Assembly (NCBI RefSeq): GCF_001431595.1
Contig: NZ_LDJO01000019.1
Coordinates: 82,534 to 146,533 of the forward strand
DNA length: 64,000 bases
Source of the DNA: Stenotrophomonas acidaminiphila
Lineage (GTDB): Bacteria; Pseudomonadota; Gammaproteobacteria; Xanthomonadales; Xanthomonadaceae
Direction: 5' to 3'
Of the stretch, positions 10,468 to 20,330 are shown one piece after another. The notes below the pieces were generated by a model. The model was not told the DNA's origin. It ran no database searches and saw only the letters and a program-made list of their open reading frames with translations. The position numbers were made by a program, and so were the translations under genes. Each line of letters begins with the position of its first letter. Position 1 is the stretch's first letter.

Positions 10468-12027
10468 ATGTCCGCTCAAGCTCCGGCCCTGCCGCAGCCG
10501 GCCGCCGGCTTCGCGCCGCCCAGCGTGGCGCTGTGCACCATCGGCCTGGCGATGGCCTCGTTCATGCAGGTGCTCGACACCACCATCGCCAACGTCTCGT
10601 TGCCGACCATCGCCGGCAACCTCGGCGCCAGTTCGCAGCAGGCGACCTGGGTGATCACCTCGTTCGCGGTCAGCACCGCCATCGCGCTGCCGCTGACCGG
10701 CTGGCTCAGTCGCCGTTTCGGCGAGCGCAGGCTGTTCGTGTGGGCGACGCTGGCCTTCGTCATCACCTCGCTGCTGTGCGGCCTGGCCCAGAGCATGGGC
10801 ATGCTGGTGCTGTCGCGCGCGCTGCAGGGGTTCGTCGCCGGGCCGATGTACCCGATCACGCAGTCGCTGCTGGTGTCGATCTACCCGCGCGAGAAACGCG
10901 GCCAGGCACTGGCGCTGCTGGCCATGATCACGGTGGTCGCGCCGATCTGCGGGCCGATCCTCGGTGGCTGGATCACCGACAACTACAGCTGGGAATGGAT
11001 CTTCCTGATCAACGTGCCGCTGGGCATCTTCGCGGCGCTGGTGGTCGGCAGCCAGCTCAAGGGCCGGCCCGAGCACATCGACACGCCGAAGATGGACTAC
11101 GTCGGCCTGGTCACCCTGGTGATCGGCGTCGGCGCGCTGCAGCTGGTGCTGGACCTGGGCAACGACGAGGACTGGTTCGCCTCGACCAAGATCGTGGTGC
11201 TGTCGTGCGTGGCGGTGGTGTCGCTGGCGGTGTTCCTGATCTGGGAGCTGACCGACAAGGACCCCATCGTCGACCTGCGCCTGTTCCGCCATCGCAACTT
11301 CCGCGCCGGTACCCTGGCGATGGTGGTGGCGTACGCGGCGTTCTTCAGCGTGGCGCTGATGATGCCGCTGTGGCTGCAGCGCGACATGGGCTACACCGCG
11401 ATCTGGGCGGGCCTGGCGACGGCGCCGATCGGCGTGCTGCCGGTGATCCTGGCGCCGTTGGTGGGCAAGTACGCGTCGCGTTACGACATGCGCATGCTCG
11501 CCTCCATCGCCTTCGTGTTCCTGTCGTTGACCAGCTTCATGCGCTCGGGCTTCAACCTGCAGGTGGACTTCCAGCACGTGGCCGGGGTGCAGCTGATCAT
11601 GGGCGTGGGCGTGGCCCTGTTCTTCATGCCGGTGCTGCAGATCCTGCTGTCGGACCTGGACGGGCGCGAGATCGCCGCCGGCTCGGGCCTGGCCACCTTC
11701 CTGCGCACGCTGGGCGGCAGCTTCGCCGCGTCGCTGACCACCTGGCTGTGGGCGCACCGCACCCAGCAGCACCATGCGCACCTGACCGAGCACGTCTCGG
11801 CGTATACGCCGGGCATGCAGGAGCAGGTGCTGGCGATGGGGCGTGGCGACCTGCAGCACGGCGCGGCGCTGTTGAACAACATCATCGACCACCAGGCCTC
11901 GCAGATGGGCTTCAACGACATCTTCTACCTGCTGGGCTGGACCTTCCTGGCGATCATCGCCTTCCTGTGGCTGGCCAAGCCGCCGTTCGGCGCCGGTGCA
12001 GGCGCGGCCAGTGCCGGCGGCCATTGA
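10468..12027 (+). CDS. emrB: EmrB-like MFS drug exporter, DHA2 family
   Basis: A 519-residue proton-driven exporter with about 14 predicted membrane helices, the DHA2 (14-spanner) pattern. It begins with the family-typical sequence around the first helix, LDTTIANVSLPTIAG, and shows the antiporter motif C (GPILGGWITDNYSW) in helix 5. The Emr pumps extrude hydrophobic agents such as uncouplers and some quinolones; the actual range is unknown here. It starts 11 bases after emrA and is the last gene of the operon. A hairpin follows the stop. Confidence 0.95.
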   Translation: MSAQAPALPQPAAGFAPPSVALCTIGLAMASFMQVLDTTIANVSLPTIAGNLGASSQQATWVITSFAVSTAIALPLTGWLSRRFGERRLFVWATLAFVITSLLCGLAQSMGMLVLSRALQGFVAGPMYPITQSLLVSIYPREKRGQALALLAMITVVAPICGPILGGWITDNYSWEWIFLINVPLGIFAALVVGSQLKGRPEHIDTPKMDYVGLVTLVIGVGALQLVLDLGNDEDWFASTKIVVLSCVAVVSLAVFLIWELTDKDPIVDLRLFRHRNFRAGTLAMVVAYAAFFSVALMMPLWLQRDMGYTAIWAGLATAPIGVLPVILAPLVGKYASRYDMRMLASIAFVFLSLTSFMRSGFNLQVDFQHVAGVQLIMGVGVALFFMPVLQILLSDLDGREIAAGSGLATFLRTLGGSFAASLTTWLWAHRTQQHHAHLTEHVSAYTPGMQEQVLAMGRGDLQHGAALLNNIIDHQASQMGFNDIFYLLGWTFLAIIAFLWLAKPPFGAGAGAASAGGH

Positions 12028-12035
12028 GTCACTGC

Positions 12036-12060
12036 GATCCCCGCCCGCAAGGCGGGGATC
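12036..12060 (+). terminator. Hairpin after emrB
   Basis: Perfect 10-bp stem GATCCCCGCC / GGCGGGGATC with loop CGCAA, 9 bases after the emrB stop. There is no U tract. It is the likely 3' boundary of the emr operon. Confidence 0.6.
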
Positions 12061-12127
12061 GTCGTATCCGGGCAGGGGCGCTGGGCTGGACGCAACGTCG
12101 ACGGAGTCGCAGCGGGCCGCAGATACG

Positions 12128-12150
12128 AAAAAACCCGCTTTCGCGGGTTT
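12128..12150 (-). terminator. Terminator of tRNA-Leu copy 1
   Basis: On the minus strand: stem AAACCCGC / GCGGGTTT with GAAA tetraloop, followed by TTT. A canonical rho-independent terminator 15 bases past the CCA end. Confidence 0.85.
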
Positions 12151-12164
12151 GATCTGTTGAGTCG

Positions 12165-12249
<85 letters not shown>

Positions 12250-12263
12250 GACTCAGGGCGGCA

Positions 12264-12292
12264 ATTGTGCCGATGGGCGGACGCGGTGTCAA
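12264..12292 (-). promoter_or_regulatory. Promoter of tRNA-Leu copy 1
   Basis: Minus strand: -35 TTGACA (12292-12287), 17-bp spacer, -10 CACAAT (12269-12264), 14 bases before the tRNA 5' end. Confidence 0.75.
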
Positions 12293-12492
12293 CGCTTCGT
12301 GCAGGCGTTCGCGCGCAGGGTGCAGCCGATGGCGCGGGAAAGGACGCGTGCGCTGCGGGGCGTGCGCGCCGAAGCGGAAGCGCGTCCGGGCGCCACCTGT
12401 CGATGGCCACCCGAAGCGTCATGCAAAAAGGAGGGCGGGCAGCCACTTTCCAGGGAGTCCACCGCAGCGTGGCGCTGGTGGCCGCAGATACG

Positions 12493-12515
12493 AAAAAACC
12501 CGCTTTCGCGGGTTT
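12493..12515 (-). terminator. Terminator of tRNA-Leu copy 2
   Basis: Identical to the copy 1 terminator: stem AAACCCGC / GCGGGTTT, GAAA loop and a T tract on the minus strand. Confidence 0.85.
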
Positions 12516-12529
12516 GATCTGTTGAGTCG

Positions 12530-12614
<85 letters not shown>

Positions 12615-12628
12615 GACTCAGGAGCGGA

Positions 12629-12657
12629 ATTATGCAGGGCATTCGCAGGGGCGTCAA
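12629..12657 (-). promoter_or_regulatory. Promoter of tRNA-Leu copy 2
   Basis: Minus strand: -35 TTGACG (12657-12652), 17-bp spacer, -10 CATAAT (12634-12629). The best -10 of the three copies. Confidence 0.75.
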
Positions 12658-12775
12658 CAACGGGCTGCAGTGCGGGCCACTGCCTTCCGTCGCCCATGCC
12701 ACCGGCGGCATGCCTCGGTTCCGTTCCACGGCGCAGGGCGCCGCATGCGGCTCGGGCATGGGCCGCACGCGGGCA

Positions 12776-12800
12776 ACAAAAAACCCGCTTGCGCGGGTTT
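12776..12800 (-). terminator. Terminator of tRNA-Leu copy 3
   Basis: Minus strand: stem AAACCCGC / GCGGGTTT with loop GCAA, then a TTT tract. The loop and flanks differ from copies 1 and 2. Confidence 0.85.
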
Positions 12801-12815
12801 CTTCGTCTCGAATCG

Positions 12816-12900
<85 letters not shown>

Positions 12901-12914
12901 GATCCGAGCCGGAG

Positions 12915-12943
12915 ATTCTGCTGACCGTGCCCGGGTTTGTCAA
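12915..12943 (-). promoter_or_regulatory. Promoter of tRNA-Leu copy 3
   Basis: Minus strand: perfect -35 TTGACA (12943-12938), 17-bp spacer, weak -10 CAGAAT (12920-12915). Same spacing as the other two copies. Confidence 0.7.
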
Positions 12944-13015
12944 CGTATTTCGGCATGGCGGTGGCCGTGCGGCGTACGCACTTCCTCCACGCCGCAGCGG
13001 GTACCATGGGGGCTG

Positions 13016-15469
13016 ATGAAAAACAAAAAGACCCCCGGGGCCGGCAAGGCCCCCAAGTCCGCCCCCGGCGCAACGCCGGGCACGCCCCGCAAGCCGGCCA
13101 AGCTGCCGCCGTGGATGCCGGAGAGCCTGGCCACGCCCGCCAAGGGCGGCCGCGGCAAATCCCGCGACAGCGCGCCACCGAAGAGTTTCGTGCGTGGCCG
13201 CTCGCGGCCGGCGCCGGCCGCGGTCCTCGACGACCCCTATGCCGCGCGTGAAGCCGAGCGCTACGCCCAGCCCATTGCCAGCCGCGAGGCGATCCTGCAG
13301 CTGCTGGACCGCTGCGACGGGCCGCAGAACGCCGAGGAGATCGGTGCGCGGCTCGGCCTGACCGAACCGGAGCGCGCCGACGCGCTGGCCAAGCGCCTGG
13401 GCGCGATGGTGCGCGACGGGCAGCTGGTGCAGAACCGCCGCGGCGGCTTCGCCCCGGTGCTGGTCACCAACCTGATTCCCGGTGTGGTCATCGCCAACCC
13501 GGAAGGGTTCGGCTTCCTGCGCCCGGACGAAGGTGGCGACGACCTGTTCCTGCCGCCGTACGAGATGCGCAAGGTCATGCATGGCGACCGCGCGCTGGCC
13601 AATGTCACCGGCATCGACCGCCGCGGCCGCCGCGAAGGCAGCATCGCGCGCGTGCTCGAGCGTGGCGTCAACCGCCTGATCGGCAACTTCAGCGTCGAGC
13701 TGGGCATCAACTACGTGGTGCCCGACGACAAGCGCATCCAGCGCAGCATCCAGATCCCGGCCGACGCCACCGGTGGCGCGAAGGACGGCCAGCTGGTGGT
13801 GTGCGAACTGACCCAGGCGCCGGATACGCGGCGCCCGCCGATCGGCAAGGTCATCGCCGTGCTCGGCGACAAGCTGACCCCGTCGCTGGTGGTGGAAACC
13901 GCCATCCACGGCCACGACCTGCCGCATGAGTTCCCGCCGGAAGTGCTCGACGAGGCGACGGCGATCCCGATGACGGTGGACCCGACGATGATCGGCACCC
14001 GCGTGGACCTGCGCGCGCTGCCGCTGGTGACCATCGACGGCGAGGACGCCAAGGACTTCGACGACGCGGTGTTCTGCGAGCCGAACCGGGACGGCTTCCG
14101 GCTGGTGGTGGCCATCGCCGACGTCTCGCACTACGTGCGCCCCGGCACGCCGCTGGACGATGAGGCGCTCAAGCGCGCCACCTCGGTGTACTTCCCCGGC
14201 TACGTGGTGCCGATGCTGCCGGAGACGCTGTCCAACGGCATCTGCTCGTTGCGGCCGAAGGAAGACCGCATGTGCTTCGTCTGCGACATGCAGGTGGACC
14301 GCAAGGGCGAGGTGGTGCAGTCGCGCTTCTACGAGGCGGTGATGAACTCGCATGCGCGCCTGACCTACACCCAGGTGTGGAACGCGGTGGGCGAGGACGA
14401 CGCCGACGCCAAGGCGTTCATCGGCCCGCTGCTGCCGCAGATCCAGAGCCTGCACCAGCTGTACCGCATCCTGGCCAAGGCGCGCGAACGCCGCGGCGCG
14501 ATCGAGTTCGAGTCCTCGGAAGTGCGCTTCGTGCTGGACAACCGCGGCGAGGTCACCCAGGCCGGCATGCTGGTGCGCAACGACGCGCACAAGCTGATCG
14601 AGGAGTGCATGATCGCGGCCAACGTCGAGGCCGCGCGCTACCTGCTGGCGACCCATATCCCGGCACCGTTCCGGGTGCACGAGCGGCCGCCGGAATCCAA
14701 GTTCGCCGACCTGCTGGAGTTCCTCAAGGAATTCAAGCTGAGCCTGCCGGCGTGGAGCAAGGTGCAGCCGGGCGACTACACCCGGTTGCTGAAGAAGGTG
14801 CGCGAGCGTCCGGACGCGGCGCTGCTGGAGTCGGTGCTGCTGCGCAGCCAGTCGCTGGCGGTGTACTCGCCGGACAACAACGGCCACTTCGGCCTGGCGC
14901 TGGAGGCCTACGCGCACTTCACCTCGCCGATCCGCCGCTATCCGGACCTGCTGGTGCACCGTGCCATCAAGTACGCGCTCACCGGCGGCCCGCGCGACAA
15001 GTACACCTACACGCCGCGCGAGATGGCGGCGCTGGCGCTGCAGTGCTCCGAGCGCGAGCGCCGTGCCGACGAAGCCGAGCGCGAGGTGGACGAGCGGTTC
15101 CGCGCCGCCTGGATGGAGAAGCACGTCGGCGGCCAGTTCGATGGCGTCATCAGCGGTGTGACCAGCTTCGGGCTGTTCGTGGAGCTGGACGAATCCAAGG
15201 TCAACGGGCTGGTACACGTCACTCAGCTGCCGCACGACTATTACCAGTTCGACCCGATGCGCAAGACGCTTACCGGCGACCGCCGCGGCAACCAGTTCCG
15301 GCTGGGCGACGGGGTGCGCATCCTGGTGCTCAAGGCCAGCATGGAGGACCGCAAGATCGACTTCCGCCTGGTCGAGCGGCTCGATGGCGACGCCAGCGCG
15401 GCGGACCAGGGCCTGCCGCCGCTGCCGGCGCGCGGCAAGCCGGCCAAGCGCGCCAAGCAGAAGTACTGA
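13016..15469 (+). CDS. rnr: Ribonuclease R
   Basis: An 817-residue processive 3'-5' exoribonuclease that degrades structured RNA. A basic, Ala/Pro-rich leader (residues 1-70) precedes a winged-helix segment, cold-shock domains, the RNB catalytic domain (metal-binding aspartates in EDAKDFDDAVF), an S1 domain near residues 700-785 and a basic tail ending KRAKQKY. The start MKNKKTPGAG at 13016 was chosen because the open frame upstream runs through the tRNA genes and cannot be coding. The basic leader is longer than usual. rlmB follows 355 bp downstream, a common pairing in gammaproteobacteria. Confidence 0.96.
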   Translation: MKNKKTPGAGKAPKSAPGATPGTPRKPAKLPPWMPESLATPAKGGRGKSRDSAPPKSFVRGRSRPAPAAVLDDPYAAREAERYAQPIASREAILQLLDRCDGPQNAEEIGARLGLTEPERADALAKRLGAMVRDGQLVQNRRGGFAPVLVTNLIPGVVIANPEGFGFLRPDEGGDDLFLPPYEMRKVMHGDRALANVTGIDRRGRREGSIARVLERGVNRLIGNFSVELGINYVVPDDKRIQRSIQIPADATGGAKDGQLVVCELTQAPDTRRPPIGKVIAVLGDKLTPSLVVETAIHGHDLPHEFPPEVLDEATAIPMTVDPTMIGTRVDLRALPLVTIDGEDAKDFDDAVFCEPNRDGFRLVVAIADVSHYVRPGTPLDDEALKRATSVYFPGYVVPMLPETLSNGICSLRPKEDRMCFVCDMQVDRKGEVVQSRFYEAVMNSHARLTYTQVWNAVGEDDADAKAFIGPLLPQIQSLHQLYRILAKARERRGAIEFESSEVRFVLDNRGEVTQAGMLVRNDAHKLIEECMIAANVEAARYLLATHIPAPFRVHERPPESKFADLLEFLKEFKLSLPAWSKVQPGDYTRLLKKVRERPDAALLESVLLRSQSLAVYSPDNNGHFGLALEAYAHFTSPIRRYPDLLVHRAIKYALTGGPRDKYTYTPREMAALALQCSERERRADEAEREVDERFRAAWMEKHVGGQFDGVISGVTSFGLFVELDESKVNGLVHVTQLPHDYYQFDPMRKTLTGDRRGNQFRLGDGVRILVLKASMEDRKIDFRLVERLDGDASAADQGLPPLPARGKPAKRAKQKY

Positions 15470-15824
15470 CGCGGCGGCGGCCGGTGCCCGCACCGGCCGT
15501 CTGCGTTGCGCGGCGGGCCCGGCGGGAGCCGTGCGGGTCGCGCGTGGACCGCCTGCTCCCCGGGGCGGGCGGGCAGGCCCCGCCAGCGCGTGCGGGCCAC
15601 CCGGGCAATACGGCCAGCAAGGCCAGCAGGGCCATACCCGGCCATGGCGCCGGCAGCCGCCTGCCGCAGCATCCGGCTTGGCGCAACCGGCCACGCGGCG
15701 GCCCGCAGGGGCGGATCGGGCACGGCCGGGGCCGGGCCATGCCCCGGCGTCCGTTCGGCCGGCACGGTGCCGGCCGGGCCGATGCACTACCATTACGCGC
15801 CCAACTCCCCCTCGCGCGGTCGCA
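15470..15824 (+). other. rnr-rlmB intergenic region, 355 bp
   Basis: Very GC-rich with no credible gene. It holds the rnr hairpin and, at 15756-15776, a 10-bp inverted repeat (CGGCCGGCAC / GTGCCGGCCG, 1-base spacer) ending 48 bases before rlmB. No clear sigma-70 promoter is visible. Confidence 0.6.
15478..15499 (+). terminator. Hairpin after rnr
   Basis: Perfect 9-bp stem CGGCCGGTG / CACCGGCCG with loop CCCG, 8 bases after the rnr stop. The following bases GTCTGCG lack a clear U tract, so termination strength is uncertain. Confidence 0.5.
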
Positions 15825-16568
15825 ATGAGCAAGCAGAACCAGTGGATCGTCGGCGTCAATGCCGTGGCTTCGTCGATCGAGAAGGACCCGGACAACGTCC
15901 GCGAGGTGCTGATCGAGGCCGGCAGCAAGAACGCGCGGCTGGTGGAGATCGAGGAGAACGCGCGGCGCAAGGGCATCGACGTGCGCCGCGTGGCCGCGCA
16001 GGCGCTGGGCGGCGTGGCCGGGCAGGTGCGCCACCAGGGCGTGGTCGCGCGCTACGCCGCGGCCAAGCTGTGGGGCGAGAACGAGCTGGAAGGGCTGGTC
16101 GAGGCTGCCGAGGGCAAGGCGTTGCTGCTGGTGCTGGACGAGGTGCAGGACCCGCACAACCTCGGCGCCTGCCTGCGCAGCGCCGCCGCCGCCGGCGTCA
16201 CCGCGGTGGTGATTCCCAAGGACAAGAGCGCGCCGGTCAACGCCACCGTGCGCAAGACCAGTGCCGGCGCGGCCGACCGCATCCCGGTGGTGGCGGTGAC
16301 CAACCTGGTGCGTTGCCTGAAAGACCTGCAGAAGCAGGGCGTGTGGCTGTACGGGCTGGCTGGCGAGGCGGAGCAGACCATCCACCAGCTGGACCTGCGC
16401 GGCAACGTGGCGCTGGTGATGGGCGGCGAGTCCGACGGCCTGCGCCGGCTGACCCGCGAGACCTGCGACGGCCTGGTGCGGATCCCGATGCCGGGCGACG
16501 TGGAAAGCCTCAATGTGTCGGTGGCCACCGGCGTGGCGCTGTTCGAGGCGGTGCGGCAGCGGCTTTGA
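15825..16568 (+). CDS. rlmB: 23S rRNA (guanosine-2251-2'-O)-methyltransferase
   Basis: A 247-residue SpoU/TrmH-family (SPOUT) methyltransferase that modifies G2251 in the ribosomal P loop. An N-terminal L30e-like substrate domain (MSKQNQWIVGVNAVAS) is followed by the knotted SAM domain. The SPOUT motifs are visible as LDEVQDPHNLGACLRSA, LVMGGESDGLRRL and PMPGDVESLNVSVATGVALFE. The start at 15825 is set by the conserved N-terminus. Its neighbour upstream is rnr. It converges on phoU across a hairpin. Confidence 0.95.
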   Translation: MSKQNQWIVGVNAVASSIEKDPDNVREVLIEAGSKNARLVEIEENARRKGIDVRRVAAQALGGVAGQVRHQGVVARYAAAKLWGENELEGLVEAAEGKALLLVLDEVQDPHNLGACLRSAAAAGVTAVVIPKDKSAPVNATVRKTSAGAADRIPVVAVTNLVRCLKDLQKQGVWLYGLAGEAEQTIHQLDLRGNVALVMGGESDGLRRLTRETCDGLVRIPMPGDVESLNVSVATGVALFEAVRQRL

Positions 16569-16602
16569 GCAGCGCCGGCAGCTGACCGGCGCCGCACGCG
16601 GA

Positions 16603-16625
16603 AACGCCGGGCCTGGCCCGGCGTT
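16603..16625. terminator. Bidirectional hairpin, rlmB / phoU
   Basis: Perfect 10-bp stem AACGCCGGGC / GCCCGGCGTT with a 3-base loop, between the convergent rlmB and phoU genes. No long U tract is present. Confidence 0.6.
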
Positions 16626-16631
16626 CGCGTA

Positions 16632-17342
16632 TCAGGTGTTGTCGACCGTGCTGGTCTCGTCGCGCTTCTCGCGCGGCGGCAGCGGTGCGTCGCCATGGAC
16701 CAGGAACCAGACGTTCTCGGCGATGTTGGTGGCGTGGTCGCCGATCCGCTCCAGGTTCTTGGCCATGAACAGCAGGTGCGTGCACGGGGTGATGTTGCGC
16801 GGGTCTTCCATCATGTAGGTGAGCAGCTCGCGGAACAGCGCGGTGTACTGCGCGTCCAGCCGGGCGTCGTCCTCGCGCAGCGCCTGGGCCGCCTCGGCGT
16901 CGTTGTCGCGATAGGCGTCGAGTGCGCGCCGGACCTGCTGCGCGGCGAGCCGGCCAAGCGCGCGCAGGCCCTGGACCTGCGGCAGCGGCGGTACCGCGGC
17001 CAGCGCGATGGAGCGCTTGGCGACGTTGGCGGCGTAATCGCCGATGCGCTCGATATCGGCCGGGATGCGCAGCCCGGCGAGGATCTCGCGCAGGTCGCGC
17101 GCCATCGGGCCGCGCAGGGCCAGGCGCATCACGTCGTGGCTGATCTGCTGCTCCAGCGCGTCGATGGCCTCGTCGTTGGCGATGATGCGCCGCGCGGCGC
17201 TCTCGTCGCGGCGTTCGATCACGTCCAGCGCGGCCTCGAGCTGGGCGACGGACATCTCGCCCATGCGCACGATCTCGGCCACCAGGCGGTGCTGTTCCTC
17301 GTCGTAACTTCTCACGATGTGGTCGTTGGGATGGGTGTTCAT
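16632..17342 (-). CDS. phoU: Phosphate signalling protein PhoU
   Basis: A 236-residue protein with two three-helix PhoU repeats, each carrying the metal-binding DIERIGDYAANVA / NLERIGDHATNIAE motif. PhoU bridges the Pst transporter and the PhoR kinase and restrains PhoB activation when phosphate is plentiful. The start MNTHPNDH at 17342 fits the family; the frame continues to 17474 without support. It is the last gene of pstSCAB-phoU, with 193 bp between it and pstB. Confidence 0.96.
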   Translation of the reverse strand: MNTHPNDHIVRSYDEEQHRLVAEIVRMGEMSVAQLEAALDVIERRDESAARRIIANDEAIDALEQQISHDVMRLALRGPMARDLREILAGLRIPADIERIGDYAANVAKRSIALAAVPPLPQVQGLRALGRLAAQQVRRALDAYRDNDAEAAQALREDDARLDAQYTALFRELLTYMMEDPRNITPCTHLLFMAKNLERIGDHATNIAENVWFLVHGDAPLPPREKRDETSTVDNT

Positions 17343-17535
17343 GGGCGTCTCTGGGCTATGACGGAAGCGGGAGTACGGAAGGTGGCTCGTTCGAAGCAGA
17401 TCGCCGCTGCCGCACCGGCATTCGATTCGCTGCGGCCGTGGCGGCGGCAGCGCCCGGGTGCGTGGCCGGCGCACCGCATGGTGCAGCCTGCCGGTCGCGG
17501 CCGATGCCGGCGGTGCATCGACCAGGCGCGCGCCT

Positions 17536-18366
17536 TCAGCCGAACCTGCCGGTGATGTAGTCCTCGGTCTGCTGCCGGGACGGGTTGGAGAAGATCACGT
17601 CGGTGCGGTCGTGCTCGATCAGGTCGCCCAGGTACATGAAGGCGGTGTAGTCGGACACGCGCGCGGCCTGCTGCATGTTGTGGGTGACGATGGCGATGGT
17701 GTAGTCGTTCTTGAGTTCCTCGACCAGCTGCTCGATGCGGCTGGTGGAGATCGGGTCCAGCGCCGAGGTCGGTTCGTCCAGCAGCAGCACGTCGGGCTTG
17801 AGCGCCACCGCGCGGGCGATGCACAGGCGCTGCTGCTGGCCGCCGGACAGGCCCAGCGCGCTCTGGCCCAGCTTGTCCTTGACCTCGTCCCACAGCGCGC
17901 CCTGGCGCAGCGCGTGCTCGACGCGGTCGGCCATGTCGGCCTTGGACAGCTTCTCGTGGTGGCGGATGCCGTAGGCCACGTTCTCGAAGATGGTCATCGG
18001 GAACGGCACCGGCTTCTGGAACACCATGCCGACCTTGGAGCGCAGGCGGTTCATCGGGTACTTCGGCGAGAGGATGTTCTCGCCGTCAAGCAGTACTTCG
18101 CCGCGGGCTTCGAGCTTGGGGTACAGCGCGTAGATGCGGTTGAAGATACGCAGCAGGGTGGACTTGCCGCAGCCGGACGGCCCGATCAGCGCGGTGACGC
18201 GCTTTTCCGGGATTTCCAGGTTGATGTTCTTCAACGCATGGAACTGGCCGTAGTAGAAGTCCAGGCCGCGCGCGGCGAGCTTGACCGGTGCCGGGGTCTG
18301 CAGGTCCTGGTGCGCGGAGGGCACGGCGATGCGCTGCATCGGCACGGCATTGGTGAGGTCGTTCAT
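17536..18366 (-). CDS. pstB: Phosphate ABC transporter ATP-binding protein
   Basis: A 276-residue ATPase that powers phosphate import. Walker [10 protein letters not shown], signature [13 protein letters not shown] ([16 protein letters not shown]), Walker [13 protein letters not shown] and the switch histidine [10 protein letters not shown] are all present. The segment [20 protein letters not shown] is typical of PstB. Two starts are possible: 18378 (MDLP) and 18366 (MNDL). The second is preferred because GGA lies upstream of it and it fits the family better, but the choice is not decisive. It lies 34 bases after pstA in the pst operon. Confidence 0.96.
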   Translation of the reverse strand: MNDLTNAVPMQRIAVPSAHQDLQTPAPVKLAARGLDFYYGQFHALKNINLEIPEKRVTALIGPSGCGKSTLLRIFNRIYALYPKLEARGEVLLDGENILSPKYPMNRLRSKVGMVFQKPVPFPMTIFENVAYGIRHHEKLSKADMADRVEHALRQGALWDEVKDKLGQSALGLSGGQQQRLCIARAVALKPDVLLLDEPTSALDPISTSRIEQLVEELKNDYTIAIVTHNMQQAARVSDYTAFMYLGDLIEHDRTDVIFSNPSRQQTEDYITGRFG

Positions 18367-18400
18367 GGGCAGGTCCATGGAAGGAAGTCGGTCGTTCGGA

Positions 18401-19273
18401 TCAGTCGTTCGAGATGCGGTTGCGCAGCAGCAGGCCGCGCGCGGACAGGCTGACCAGCAGCACGAACACGGTCAGCACCAGGGCGCCGGCCCAGGCCAGC
18501 ACCTGCCACGATTCATAGGGGCTGCCGGCGAACTGGTTCATCACCACCGGCACCGAGGCCATCGGCTGGAACACGTTGCTGTTCCAGTACTGGTTGCCGA
18601 AGGCGGTGAACAGCAGCGGCGCGGTCTCGCCGCTGATTCTTGCCAGGGCGAGCAGGATGCCGGTGACGATGCCGGCCATGGCGCTGCGGTACAGCACCTG
18701 CACGATCACCTTCCACTGCGGCACGCCCAGCGCCAGCGCCGCCTCGCGCATCTGCACCGGCACCAGCCGCAGCATCTCGTCGGTGGTGCGGATGACCACC
18801 GGCAGCACGATGAAGGCCAGCGACAGCGCGCCGGCGAAGGCCGAGAAGTTGCCGCCGGTCTGCATCACGTACAGGGTGTAGACGAACAGGCCCAGCACGA
18901 TCGACGGCGCCGACAACAGGATGTCGTTGACGAAGCGCACCACCGTGCCGGCCTTGCGCGCATTGCCGTACTCGGCCAGCCAGGTGCCGGCGGCCACGCC
19001 CAGCGGGGTGCCGATGGCGATGGCCAGGGCGCACATCACCGCGCTGCCGAAGAAGGCGTTGAGCAGGCCGCCTTCCTGCATCGGTGGCGGCGTCATCCTG
19101 GTGAACAGGTCCAGGTTGATGCCCGGCAGGCCCTTGGACAGCAGGGTCCACAGGATCCAGCCCAGGAACAGCAGGCCGAACGCGGCGGTGGCACAGGCCA
19201 TCAGCAGCGCGGCGCCGTTGACGATGCGGCGGCGCAGGTACAGCGCGTCGCTGGTTTTCATGGCGGCGGACAT
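18401..19273 (-). CDS. pstA: Phosphate ABC transporter permease PstA
   Basis: A 290-residue inner-membrane permease with about six helices; the first is at residues 19-43. The EAA-type loop that docks the ATPase reads [15 protein letters not shown]. It pairs with PstC to form the phosphate channel. The ATG shares its A with the pstC stop (TGATG), so translation is probably coupled. An in-frame ATG five residues later is a possible alternative start. Confidence 0.96.
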   Translation of the reverse strand: MSAAMKTSDALYLRRRIVNGAALLMACATAAFGLLFLGWILWTLLSKGLPGINLDLFTRMTPPPMQEGGLLNAFFGSAVMCALAIAIGTPLGVAAGTWLAEYGNARKAGTVVRFVNDILLSAPSIVLGLFVYTLYVMQTGGNFSAFAGALSLAFIVLPVVIRTTDEMLRLVPVQMREAALALGVPQWKVIVQVLYRSAMAGIVTGILLALARISGETAPLLFTAFGNQYWNSNVFQPMASVPVVMNQFAGSPYESWQVLAWAGALVLTVFVLLVSLSARGLLLRNRISND

Positions 19274-20241
19274 CAGTTGCCCTCCTTGCGGGACAGGCGC
19301 AGCAGCATCAGGCGGGCGATGGCGAGCACCACGAAGGTGACGATGAACAGCACGAAGCCCAGCAGCAGCAACGCCGAGCGGTAGGTTTCGGTGGCTTCGC
19401 CGAAATCGTTGGCGATCAGTGCGGCGATGGTGGTGCCCGGCTCCAGCAGCGACGGCGTCAGGCGCACGCTGTTGCCGATCACGAAGGCCACGGCCATGGT
19501 CTCGCCGAGGGCGCGGCCGAGGCCGAGGAAGATGCCGCCGATCACCGCCGAGCGGGTGTAGGGCAGGACGATGTCCCAGCTCACTTCCCACTTGGTCGAG
19601 CCCAGCGCGTAGGCCGACTCCTTCAGGCGGGTCGGCACGGTGAGGAACACCTCGCGCATCACCGAGGAGATGAAGGGGATCACCATGATCGCCAGCACGA
19701 AGCCGGCGGTGAGCATGCCGATGCCCAGCGGCGGGCCCTGGAACAGCACGCCGATCACCGGCAGTTCGCCCAGGTGGTCATTTAGGAACGGGGTGACGTA
19801 CTCGGTCATCACCGGCACCAGCACGAACAGGCCCCACATGCCGTAGATGATCGAGGGAATGCCGGCCAGCAGCTCGATGGCGGTGCCGACCGGGCCGCGC
19901 AGCCAGCGAGGGGCGACTTCGGTCAGGAAGAAGGCGATGCCGAAGCTGACCGGCACCGCGATCAGCATGGCGATGACGGCGGTGACGATGGTGCCGTAGA
20001 TCGGCGCCAGCGCGCCGAACCGGTTTTCGACCGGGTTCCAGTCGGCGGTGTAGAAGAAGCTCAGCCCCTGTTCCTGCAGGGCATGGCGTCCGCCCCACAG
20101 CATCGACAGCGCGGCGCAGGCCAGTGCGGTGAGCACCAGCACCACGGTGACGATCAGGAACCCGCGGAACAGGCGGTCGTTGCGTGCGTCGCGCTGGTCG
20201 CGCGTGCTGGGCAGTGCAAGGGACGATGCGGTGGCGTTCAT
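19273..20241 (-). CDS. pstC: Phosphate ABC transporter permease PstC
   Basis: A 322-residue permease with six to seven membrane helices, the first at residues 28-50. The docking loop is RLKESAYALGSTKWEV, and the helix GLGRALGETMAVAFVIGN is a hallmark of PstC. It partners PstA. The gene lies 89 bp after pstS, and the gap contains a strong hairpin. The start MNATASSLALP at 20241 has no rival nearby. Confidence 0.96.
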   Translation of the reverse strand: MNATASSLALPSTRDQRDARNDRLFRGFLIVTVVLVLTALACAALSMLWGGRHALQEQGLSFFYTADWNPVENRFGALAPIYGTIVTAVIAMLIAVPVSFGIAFFLTEVAPRWLRGPVGTAIELLAGIPSIIYGMWGLFVLVPVMTEYVTPFLNDHLGELPVIGVLFQGPPLGIGMLTAGFVLAIMVIPFISSVMREVFLTVPTRLKESAYALGSTKWEVSWDIVLPYTRSAVIGGIFLGLGRALGETMAVAFVIGNSVRLTPSLLEPGTTIAALIANDFGEATETYRSALLLLGFVLFIVTFVVLAIARLMLLRLSRKEGN

Positions 20242-20286
20242 GGCTGCGGCATGGCCTGAGGGGGAGGGTGGCGGGAGGTGGAGCGG

Positions 20287-20313
20287 AACGCCGCGCGTGG
20301 TGGGCGCGGCGTC
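20287..20313 (-). promoter_or_regulatory. pstS-pstC intergenic hairpin
   Basis: Minus strand: stem GACGCCGCGC / GCGCGGCGTT (one G-T pair) with a 7-base loop. It has no U tract, so it more likely stabilises or partly attenuates the pstS message than ends it. Binding-protein genes are often expressed above their permeases in this way. Confidence 0.4.
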
Positions 20314-20330
20314 CTTTCACGGGGTCCCGG

